Shown in pieces: positions 1 through 5,220 of a stretch of 8,263 nucleotides of DNA. The position numbers and the translations under genes are program-made. Every line of letters starts with the position of its first letter. Within the stretch, counting starts at the first letter, position 1. The DNA comes from Pseudomonadales bacterium (lineage in GTDB: Bacteria > Pseudomonadota > Gammaproteobacteria > Pseudomonadales > Pseudohongiellaceae), in contig JAKSCP010000361.1 of the NCBI GenBank assembly GCA_022360535.1, positions 1-8,263 on the forward strand, given 5' to 3'. Below the pieces are notes generated by a model that was given only the letters and a program-made list of their open reading frames with translations, was not told the DNA's origin and ran no database searches.

Positions 1-272
1 AAAGAGCTGATAGCAAGGTACAACAGGTATAACACGCCGGCCCACTTTAGCCATCGTAGTCCGTTGTTTAGCAAAACCAACAATCCGGTCGTGCCGAGCG
101 CTGCCACAGCGAGCTGCACAATCATCGCCAGACTGGTTCCAATGACCGTTTGCAATCCACGCTTGGTCCCGGCAGTAATGCTGGTTGAGACGATGACCAG
201 AATGTTCGGCCCAGGCATGGCAATCACCAGCAGTGAAACCAGAACAAATGAGAGATAAAGTTCAAGAGTCAT
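1..272 (-). CDS. LysE/RhtB-family amino-acid exporter, N-terminal part (cut by window edge)
   Basis: This is an inner-membrane exporter of the LysE/RhtB superfamily, which expels amino acids or similar small metabolites; the substrate cannot be told from the sequence. The gene begins at ATG 272 and about 90 codons are present before the left edge. The translation opens with a hydrophobic segment (residues 5-18) followed by the family hallmark M-P-G-P-N at residues 19-23. A second hydrophobic stretch (about 41-65) and the start of a third (about 71-88, rich in L, Y and A) follow, with the family-like T-A-G-T-K-R-G-L turn between the first two. The start lies 8 nt after the stop of the upstream gene (281-709). 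An AGGA just ahead of that stop is the only Shine-Dalgarno candidate, so co-transcription and probably coupled translation are inferred. Family assignment is secure; specificity is unknown. Confidence 0.88.
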   Translation of the reverse strand, partial: MTLELYLSFVLVSLLVIAMPGPNILVIVSTSITAGTKRGLQTVIGTSLAMIVQLAVAALGTTGLLVLLNNGLRWLKWAGVLYLLYLAISS

Positions 273-280
273 TTCGTTAT

Positions 281-709
281 CTATCCTCGCTGTGAAACCA
301 GTAATCCAAACTGGTCTATCTCCACCAGTACATTTTCCATATCAGTCACATCAATTGGTGCTCTGGTCGAACTATCGTGTTGGCCAAACACAAACACCTT
401 CAAAGCATTGCCACGTCGGTCTGGCAAGCTTGCCATAGAGGAATCAAATCCCTGCGGTACGAAAACACTTACCAGATCGATACTGTCACCCGCCTCTTCA
501 ATAAATTCACGTTTGTTTGAATACCACTGGGTTTTATCAGCAGGAAAACTATCCAGGATCTCCTGATCATAAACAAACACAATGTCCACTTCCGTAATCA
601 GAATTGCATTGAAGTCCAATCGCGATTGAATGAACACCGATCGTACTTCTGCAAACACATTACTACACAGAGACATTAGCAGCGTGAGAACTAAAAAAGC
701 TTTTTGCAT
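281..709 (-). CDS. Small exported protein of unknown function
   Basis: I do not recognise this 142-residue protein with certainty. The start at 709 is chosen because it gives a clean Sec signal peptide: M-Q-K, a hydrophobic core at residues 4-15, and a likely cleavage after V-F-A at about residue 20. The open frame extends further upstream to 868, but that extension would cross the terminator at 756-789 and bury the signal peptide. A Cys at residue 16 sits in L-M-S-L-C, which is not a good lipobox, so ordinary cleavage is favoured over lipidation. The mature part alternates short hydrophobic strands (V-D-I-V-F-V-Y-D, V-S-V-F-V-P, A-L-K-V-F-V-F-G), suggesting a small beta-rich periplasmic protein. 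No obvious Shine-Dalgarno precedes the ATG. It lies directly upstream of the exporter gene at 1-272, 8 nt apart. Function unknown. Confidence 0.72.
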   Translation of the reverse strand: MQKAFLVLTLLMSLCSNVFAEVRSVFIQSRLDFNAILITEVDIVFVYDQEILDSFPADKTQWYSNKREFIEEAGDSIDLVSVFVPQGFDSSMASLPDRRGNALKVFVFGQHDSSTRAPIDVTDMENVLVEIDQFGLLVSQRG

Positions 710-735
710 GATGGTTCTGATTAAATCTGGTTTAA

Positions 736-751
736 AACTTTTTAAAAAGTT
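736..751. repeat. 16-bp perfect AT-rich palindrome
   Basis: AACTTTTTAAAAAGTT reads identically on both strands. It lies between the terminator of the gene at 816-1823 and the start at 709, in the stretch where the promoter of the small exported-protein gene should be. A weak minus-strand TTGAAT at 750-755 borders it. It could be an operator or simply AT-rich promoter DNA. Confidence 0.5.
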
Positions 752-755
752 ATTC

Positions 756-789
756 AAAAAAAAGGCCAGCTCAAAATCGGCTGGCCTTT
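756..789 (-). terminator. Rho-independent terminator of the 816-1823 gene
   Basis: On the minus strand, AAAGGCCAGC (789-780) pairs perfectly with GCTGGCCTTT (770-761) around a 9-nt loop. The right arm runs into an uninterrupted tract of eight T (763-756). The stem begins 26 nt past the stop codon of the gene at 816-1823. Read on the plus strand there is no comparable T tract, so it is directional. It separates that gene from the small exported-protein/LysE unit, which therefore probably has its own promoter. Confidence 0.9.
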
Positions 790-815
790 GTTGCCGTTTT
801 GTTAACAGCCGGTTT

Positions 816-1823
816 TCATTCGTTCGTGGGCACGATTCCGGTTTCAGACTTTGGCGAACCATCTCCATTAAATCCCATCACTTCATAGCGACGCCAGCCA
901 GCGAGGATTCCCAGCAAGCCGTGATTGCCTTCGTGGCAGGCGTATTCGTAAACCGGATCAGCAGAGGCGCGTAGAGGCAGTCGAGCCGACCAGGGCTCAT
1001 CCCATGACAGGGGATCGGTTACTGTGAAGTCATACTCCAAGGTGTCAGCATCGGTGCGGCGGAAGTGTTCGATTACATGGGCCTGATCTGACATGCCACG
1101 CAAATTGTAGGTGTGGTACCAGCCCTTGGTTTCGATGACGAGAGTATCGTCTTCCCAGCGAGCAATAGAGTTACCTTCCCATTTACCCTGCTTGATATCG
1201 AAATCATCAGCATAAGGAATGATACGGGCAGTGTGCACCATTTCATTCAGAATCATCACATGGCTTTCGGTTTGTACCAATTGCATATTGTTGTTGTAGG
1301 AGCCTGGGATCATTGGAGGCCCACCGACAAATCCTGTGATACAGCGGTCTACCGTGGTGCGGCCTTCAGGGCCAGCACTCTCGAAAACCATTTGTTGATA
1401 TTCTGCACGGCGCTCCCTGCCTGCTTCATTGGTTGGCGGTAAACGACCGTTGGGTGGATCGTAGATCAATGAGGTGCGCCGATCAGCAATGGTCTTGTTG
1501 CCGCGCTCATACCAGAACTCGTTATAGGAAATAACGCCAGGAGGGTACTGGGCACCTCCTACACTATCGATGATTAAATCCCGGTTCTGACGACGGTTCT
1601 CAAACTCTTCCCACTCAGCAGCTTGCTCAGGGGTTAAGGTTTCGAATCTTTCTAATTCTCTTGGTCGCTGCAGGGGCGTGATGGTACGGAAAGTATAAAA
1701 TCCCTGGAAATCAGGATGTCCATACTCTGTGCGTGGAAGCGCATCGTCCTGAGCGGATAGGGCCGGCGCAACAATCATACCTAACAGGGCCAGGCTGAGT
1801 TTGGTCAGGGCTCGGGTGGTCAT
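816..1823 (-). CDS. Exported protein of an uncharacterised family
   Basis: This is a 335-residue secreted or periplasmic protein. It belongs to a family I know only as hypothetical proteins, abundant in marine gammaproteobacteria and Acidobacteria; no activity is established to my knowledge. The ATG at 1823 is preferred over an in-frame TTG at 1835 because GGAG lies 6 nt upstream of the ATG and the TTG would overlap it. A Sec signal peptide is evident, with a hydrophobic core at about residues 10-22 and cleavage near A-L-S-A. Family-like segments follow in order: G-H-P-D-F-Q-G, S-Y-N-E-F-W-Y-E-R-G, R-T-S-L-I-Y-D-P-P-N-G-R-L-P-P, D-R-C-I-T-G, P-G-S-Y-N-N-N, N-E-M-V-H, W-E-D-D-T-L-V-I-E-T and Y-E-Y-A-C-H-E-G-N. 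The two cysteines (in D-R-C and A-C-H) could form a disulfide. It is monocistronic with its own promoter and terminator. Being a gene is certain; function is unknown. Confidence 0.9.
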   Translation of the reverse strand: MTTRALTKLSLALLGMIVAPALSAQDDALPRTEYGHPDFQGFYTFRTITPLQRPRELERFETLTPEQAAEWEEFENRRQNRDLIIDSVGGAQYPPGVISYNEFWYERGNKTIADRRTSLIYDPPNGRLPPTNEAGRERRAEYQQMVFESAGPEGRTTVDRCITGFVGGPPMIPGSYNNNMQLVQTESHVMILNEMVHTARIIPYADDFDIKQGKWEGNSIARWEDDTLVIETKGWYHTYNLRGMSDQAHVIEHFRRTDADTLEYDFTVTDPLSWDEPWSARLPLRASADPVYEYACHEGNHGLLGILAGWRRYEVMGFNGDGSPKSETGIVPTNE

Positions 1824-1829
1824 TGGAAT

Positions 1830-1833
1830 CTCC
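1830..1833 (-). promoter_or_regulatory. Ribosome binding site that fixes the start at 1823
   Basis: GGAG on the minus strand, 6 nt before ATG 1823. It overlaps the competing upstream TTG, so it decides in favour of the shorter protein. Confidence 0.7.
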
Positions 1834-1888
1834 AAATCTTGTTTTTCTGCTCGTTTCTATTTGAGGTCTGTCATCGAGTAATCCGCTG

Positions 1889-1917
1889 AAACTACGCTGG
1901 TTTCCGCCTTTTTTCAA
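1889..1917 (-). promoter_or_regulatory. Candidate sigma-70 promoter for the 816-1823 gene
   Basis: On the minus strand TTGAAA (1917-1912) is followed after exactly 17 nt by TAGTTT (1894-1889). The -35 matches the consensus at 5 of 6 positions and the -10 at only 3 of 6. Transcription would start near 1882, giving a leader of about 58 nt. The call rests on spacing and position in the divergent gap only. Confidence 0.4.
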
Positions 1918-1953
1918 GGCAAAAGCCGCCACCACCGAGATGCTGCGGTCAAA

Positions 1954-1982
1954 TTGAATTGGGCCTATAGCTGGTTTATGCT
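1954..1982 (+). promoter_or_regulatory. Candidate sigma-70 promoter for the RnfD-like/FGE-like operon
   Basis: TTGAAT (1954-1959), a 17-nt spacer, then TATGCT (1977-1982). Each box matches consensus at 4 of 6 positions. The predicted start of transcription, about 1989, lies 28 nt before ATG 2017. This argues that the in-frame TTG at 1954 and ATG at 1978 are promoter DNA rather than start codons. Confidence 0.5.
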
Positions 1983-2016
1983 TCCGAGCCTCGCAAGTCA
2001 CGCAACACCAGGAAAT

Positions 2017-3630
2017 ATGGCTACTTCAACGGTTGCAGGGCAACCTAAATCAGCTTCTCGCAACAAGTCTAAAAATCAGCAAAATCAGACCGGCTTTTCA
2101 GCCACACACTTCCGTGTGCCACTGGTACTGACTCTCGCTCTGTTCTTACTCTCATTCGTGCCACGAGTTCAAAGCAACCCGGTGTTGGTGGCTTCGTTCT
2201 GGGGTGCAATTGCGGTGTTGCTGGCTTGGCAGGCTTATCAGTTTCTGCAGATGCAGCGGCAGGGAGAAAGCCACGGTTTCTTCGTTTTATTGCGGCCCCA
2301 GCACTATATACAGGCCATGGTGCAATCCAGTGTCTATCTTTACTGGGGGTTCTACTGGCGACCCGTGTATGAGCACTTCTGGTTGATCATCGCCCAGATT
2401 CTGTTTGCGTACACCTTTGACATGTTGCTGTCCTGGTCACGCAAACGGGATTACACGCTGGGCTTTGGACCTATCCCAATCATCCTCAGTGTCAATTTGT
2501 TCCTGTGGTTCCGCGACGATTGGTTCTATCTGCAATTTCTCATGATCGCCATCGGCTTCATGGGTAAAGAGTATGTGCGTTGGCACCGAGAAGGCCGCAA
2601 CGTACATATTTTCAATCCATCGGCTTTTGCTCTGGGTATCTTCTCGGTCATTCTGATTGCAACGAATACCACCAGTTTGACCTGGGGCCAGGAGATAGCT
2701 TCGACTCTCACGCTGGCACCGAATATCTATACCTTCCTGTTTCTGGTTGGCTTGGTGGTGATGTACTTCTTCTCCATAACCCTGGTAGCGGGTATGGCGG
2801 CGATCACCCTGTTTCTATTCAGTGCCATCTATTCTTCGACTGCTGGCGTGCCTTATTTTCTGGATTCGGAAATTCCGGCGGCGGTGTTTCTGGGCTTGCA
2901 CTTATTGATTACTGATCCATCAACTTCACCCCGAACGCCGCTGGGTAAAGTCTTCTTTGGTTTGCTCTATGGCATTGGTGTGTTTGCGCTCTATACCTTG
3001 TTGGGTGCTCTGGGTGCACCGACCTTTTATGACAAGCTGTTGTGCGTGCCCTTGTTGAATCTCAGTGTTATCGCCATTGACAGGTTAGTCCGTTCAGTAA
3101 GTTCCGAGACTCTCATCAATGTCTGGAAAGACAACTGGTTTAGCGGTCGCGGCAATCTTGCTCACATGAGTGTTTGGGTAGTGCTATTTGGACTGATGTC
3201 GGTATTGGGGAAAACCGATGGCAAACATGAAGGCGATAGTCTGCCTTTCTGGCAACAAGCCTGTGCGGAAGGCTTACCCAATAGTTGCCAGCGACTGGTG
3301 CAACTGGAAGCGACTTATTGCGGCGACAATGCGGCCTGGGCGTGCAATGAGCTAGGGGCGCATTATCGGGAAGGAACCATAGTGGAACAAAATCAGGAAC
3401 TCTCATTAGGGTATTTCTCCAGATCCTGCGAACTAAAATTTAAAGCCGGTTGCATCAACCTGCTCGATGCCGACACCATAGCTCGAGAGAATCCACGGGA
3501 ACTGGATCTGCGTTTACTGCTGCGGGAAGGTGGTCAGAACCTGATGGAGCTGCCGGTTGATCAGTTGTATGCCCGCGCCTGTGACCATGACTGGGCCTTT
3601 GCCTGCGACCCACCAAGAATAAACATATGA
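2017..3630 (+). CDS. RnfD/NqrB/UnbU-like polytopic membrane protein with cysteine-paired Sel1/Hcp-like C-terminal domain
   Basis: A 537-residue inner-membrane protein with about 12 hydrophobic segments between residues 34 and 401. Signatures of the NqrB/RnfD/UnbU family are present: H-I-F-N-P-S-A from residue 197, and T-D-P-S-T-S-P-R-T-P at 299-308 followed by G-K-V-F-F-G. In Rnf and Nqr the relatives bind FMN on a threonine in an S-G-A-T-type motif. I see none here; the nearest equivalent is the S-T-L-T-L stretch near 229-233, so covalent flavin is doubtful. After the last membrane segment, residues 410-537 resemble Sel1 repeats and carry four C-x7-C pairs (416/424, 435/443, 471/479, 522/530). 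This spacing is known from disulfide-bridged Hcp proteins and implies a periplasmic location. ATG 2017 is chosen because it follows the candidate promoter and has AGGA nearby, though with a short 3-nt gap. The stop overlaps the next start. No other Rnf or Nqr subunit is in the window. Confidence 0.85.
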   Translation: MATSTVAGQPKSASRNKSKNQQNQTGFSATHFRVPLVLTLALFLLSFVPRVQSNPVLVASFWGAIAVLLAWQAYQFLQMQRQGESHGFFVLLRPQHYIQAMVQSSVYLYWGFYWRPVYEHFWLIIAQILFAYTFDMLLSWSRKRDYTLGFGPIPIILSVNLFLWFRDDWFYLQFLMIAIGFMGKEYVRWHREGRNVHIFNPSAFALGIFSVILIATNTTSLTWGQEIASTLTLAPNIYTFLFLVGLVVMYFFSITLVAGMAAITLFLFSAIYSSTAGVPYFLDSEIPAAVFLGLHLLITDPSTSPRTPLGKVFFGLLYGIGVFALYTLLGALGAPTFYDKLLCVPLLNLSVIAIDRLVRSVSSETLINVWKDNWFSGRGNLAHMSVWVVLFGLMSVLGKTDGKHEGDSLPFWQQACAEGLPNSCQRLVQLEATYCGDNAAWACNELGAHYREGTIVEQNQELSLGYFSRSCELKFKAGCINLLDADTIARENPRELDLRLLLREGGQNLMELPVDQLYARACDHDWAFACDPPRINI

Positions 3631-4577
3631 GTGAAGAGAAACAGTCAGAACAACCAAAGGTGCCAGGACGCACCATTGGGTTCAGTATCATGACTGTTGC
3701 AACCCTCTTCGTTGCTATCTTTCTCTATCAAAACTCCTCGCCTGATAATCAATCTGCAGGTGGCGAATCGATTGCAGAATTTGCCAACCTGGACGGGTTC
3801 TCATCAGCCCATTGGTTTCTCCCTGACGACAACATGCTGGGATTCGTGGAAATTCCCGCCGGTAGATTTACCATGGGTAGCAATCCCAATCTTGATCGCA
3901 TGGCTTATCAGAACGAACGTTGGTCAGACCTGCGTCGACAGGGAGAGGTTGAACTACCTCGATACTATATCGCCCGCTTTGAAACCACTGTCGCGCAATT
4001 CGCAGCCTTTGTTGCGGATAGTGGTGCGGCAGCGCCGCAAGTCCCTTTAAGTGGGGCAGGAAATTTGCCAGTTACTAATGTCACCTGGCCAGAGGCCCTG
4101 GCCTATACCCGCTGGCTGGATCTGCAATTACGCCAATCCGCTGATACGCCGGCGCCTCTACGCGCTTTGCTGGACGGCGGTGCAAGGGTGACATTGCCGA
4201 ATGAAGCGGAATGGGAAAAAGCGGCTCGGGGCAGCGATGGCAGAATATTCCCCTGGCGTGAAGCGCGTGCCGAGGAAGTTGCTAACTTCAATTCCCAATC
4301 CACCCGACCTGTAGATAGTTCCCCTTGCACGCAATGCGCGTGGGGTTTGAGTGACATGGCCGGAAACGTCTGGGAGCTTACCCGCAGTCCGTTGCAAGAC
4401 TACCCCTATACAGCAGAAGACGATGCCGAAGGTCTGGCAGAAGACGCACTGTACGTCATGCGTGGTGGCTCATTTGCCGATGGGCTCAACAATATTCGCG
4501 CCGCCGTAAGAGGCGGTGTAGACCCGGGCGTGCGTAATTCCACCATCGGATTCCGCGTCGTCGTTAGTACCCAGTAA
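3627..4577 (+). CDS. Membrane-anchored FGE-sulfatase (SUMF1/PvdO-like) domain protein without catalytic cysteines
   Basis: A 316-residue protein with a short cytoplasmic N-terminus, one membrane anchor (residues 16-34) and a periplasmic FGE-sulfatase fold from about 73 to the C-terminus. Motifs in order: F-V-E-I-P-A-G-R-F-T-M-G-S (73-85), L-P-V-T-N-V-T-W-P-E-A, L-P-N-E-A-E-W-E-K-A-A-R-G, W-G-L-S-D-M-A-G-N-V-W-E (239-250), R-G-G-S-F (279-283) and a terminal I-G-F-R-V-V. Genuine formylglycine-generating enzymes carry two copper-binding cysteines shortly after R-G-G-S; here that region reads A-D-G-L-N-N-I-R with none. The only cysteines in the domain are C234 and C237, in a C-T-Q-C just before the W-G-L motif. 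It is therefore not expected to mature sulfatases. It may be a ligand-binding, iron-dependent or structural member. Its ATG overlaps the TGA of the preceding gene (ATGA), so translation is probably coupled and the two products likely act together. Confidence 0.9.
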   Translation: MSEEKQSEQPKVPGRTIGFSIMTVATLFVAIFLYQNSSPDNQSAGGESIAEFANLDGFSSAHWFLPDDNMLGFVEIPAGRFTMGSNPNLDRMAYQNERWSDLRRQGEVELPRYYIARFETTVAQFAAFVADSGAAAPQVPLSGAGNLPVTNVTWPEALAYTRWLDLQLRQSADTPAPLRALLDGGARVTLPNEAEWEKAARGSDGRIFPWREARAEEVANFNSQSTRPVDSSPCTQCAWGLSDMAGNVWELTRSPLQDYPYTAEDDAEGLAEDALYVMRGGSFADGLNNIRAAVRGGVDPGVRNSTIGFRVVVSTQ

Positions 4578-4600
4578 TCTGTCCTCTTAGTGGCGGGATT

Positions 4601-4620
4601 TGTGTGAGCTGATTCACACA
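4601..4620 (+). promoter_or_regulatory. CRP/Vfr-type operator upstream of the DUF6515 gene
   Basis: The site contains exactly TGTGA-N6-TCACA (4603-4618), the consensus half-sites of the cAMP receptor protein, inside a 7-bp perfect inverted repeat with a 6-nt spacer. Its centre is 116 bp upstream of ATG 4727. If TACTTA at 4655-4660 is the -10 box, the centre lies about 57 bp before the transcription start, which is compatible with activation. No -35 box is clear, as expected for an activator-dependent promoter. The hairpin lacks a T tract, so a terminator role for the preceding operon is less likely. Confidence 0.55.
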
Positions 4621-4712
4621 CATTTCTGTCAACCATTTCATTCCCTCCGCGTTCTACTTATCAAGCCCGCAGAAAGCAGGCGAATTCTCTGAGCAAGAGG
4701 CATGAAGGACTT

Positions 4713-4719
4713 AAAGGAG
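4713..4719 (+). promoter_or_regulatory. Strong ribosome binding site of the DUF6515 gene
   Basis: AAAGGAG with 7 nt to ATG 4727, the strongest Shine-Dalgarno in the window. It suggests the exported protein can be made in quantity when the promoter is active. Confidence 0.75.
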
Positions 4720-4726
4720 ACAGGAG

Positions 4727-5146
4727 ATGAAACGGGTCACAATTGCAGCGAGTCTGGGTTTGATAATGAGTTTGGCGTTTACCACCGCTGAAGCACATCC
4801 ACGTAATTATGCCCATGGCCATCACAACCATGTTGTCGTGCAAAGAGGTGTGGTAGTGCGACCGGCACCAGTCGCAAATCTAGTGGCGCGTACTGTTGGC
4901 GCGGTATTCGATACGCTGCCCGCCAATCACGTACGAGTGGTACATGCAGGCAGAACGTATTATCTGCACGATGGGGTTTACTATGCACGCCAGGGTGCTC
5001 GCTACGTAGTTGTTAAACCTGTCGCCGGCATTCGCGTCACCTCACTGCCAAGAGGTTACACCACAGTGCGAATTGATGGCCGAACCCACTATCGATTCAA
5101 TAGTGTGACTTACCGTCGAGTGAATAACTACTACGTAGTTGTGTAA
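4727..5146 (+). CDS. DUF6515-type exported Tyr/Val-rich repeat protein
   Basis: A 139-residue exported protein. The signal peptide has a hydrophobic core at residues 5-19 and cleavage after A-E-A at 23. The mature N-terminus would be histidine-rich (H24, H30, H32, H33, H35), followed by a valine-rich linker. Two imperfect repeats make up the rest. Residues 64-97 run L-P...V-R-V-V-H-A-G-R-T-Y-Y...G-V-Y-Y...Y-V-V-V. Residues 107-139 run L-P-R-G-Y-T-T-V-R-I-D-G-R-T-H-Y...V-T-Y...Y-Y-V-V-V. This L-P-x-G-x-x-x-V-x-x-x-G-x-x-Y-Y layout is what I know as DUF6515, small envelope proteins without an assigned function. The duplication also shows in DNA: the 12-mer CTACGTAGTTGT occurs at 5002-5013 and 5131-5142. 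It has its own Shine-Dalgarno, candidate CRP site and terminator, so it is probably monocistronic. Family assignment is from pattern memory, not a search. Confidence 0.87.
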   Translation: MKRVTIAASLGLIMSLAFTTAEAHPRNYAHGHHNHVVVQRGVVVRPAPVANLVARTVGAVFDTLPANHVRVVHAGRTYYLHDGVYYARQGARYVVVKPVAGIRVTSLPRGYTTVRIDGRTHYRFNSVTYRRVNNYYVVV

Positions 5147-5158
5147 GTAGTTGTGTAA
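5135..5158 (+). repeat. 12-bp tandem duplication spanning the stop codon
   Basis: GTAGTTGTGTAA is repeated twice head to tail without mismatch (5135-5146 and 5147-5158). The first copy encodes V-V-V-stop, the end of the DUF6515-type protein. Because 12 is a multiple of 3, the second copy repeats V-V-V-stop in the same frame beyond the real stop. This is probably a recent slippage or duplication event. Confidence 0.9.
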
Positions 5159-5176
5159 TTTGAATCCAACAGATGG

Positions 5177-5208
5177 AGGGATGTCCTGGACTTAAGACAT
5201 CCCTTTTT
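5177..5208 (+). terminator. Rho-independent terminator of the DUF6515 gene
   Basis: GGGATGTC (5178-5185) pairs with GACATCCC (5196-5203), extended by an A-T pair outside, with a 10-nt loop and TTTTT at 5204-5208. It lies 30 nt after the stop at 5146 and just before the convergent end of the Skp-like gene (5221). On the minus strand the hairpin is not followed by a T tract, so termination of the opposing gene there would be weak. Confidence 0.82.
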
Positions 5209-5220
5209 CATGTGAAAGTT

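Noticed and set aside
710..868. 53-residue N-terminal extension of the small exported protein
   Set aside because: The extension would cross the terminator, overlap the end of the 816-1823 gene and hide the signal peptide.
1906..1920. Small hairpin GCCTT-TTTTC-AAGGC in the divergent gap
   Set aside because: Only a 5-bp stem without a T tail on the useful side; it overlaps the minus-strand -35 box and is probably incidental.
1954..2016. N-terminal extension of the RnfD-like protein from TTG 1954 or ATG 1978
   Set aside because: The TTG forms the -35 and the ATG part of the -10 of a 17-bp-spaced promoter; neither has a Shine-Dalgarno sequence.
2580..2915. Plus-strand open frame inside the RnfD-like gene
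   Set aside because: A shadow in another frame of a strong membrane-protein gene, with no recognisable domain.
2017..3630. Enediyne biosynthesis cluster, suggested by UnbU-like similarity
   Set aside because: No polyketide synthase, UnbV or other enediyne genes are near; UnbU-like proteins also occur outside such clusters.
3627..4577. Sulfatase-maturing formylglycine-generating enzyme
   Set aside because: The catalytic cysteine pair after R-G-G-S is absent, and no sulfatase gene is in the window.
4601..4620. The 7-bp inverted repeat as the terminator of the FGE-like gene
   Set aside because: No T tract follows, and the exact TGTGA/TCACA half-sites fit a CRP operator better.
4702..4791. Short open frame starting at ATG 4702 just before the DUF6515 gene
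   Set aside because: About 29 codons, out of frame with the real gene, with its putative Shine-Dalgarno only 1 nt from the ATG.
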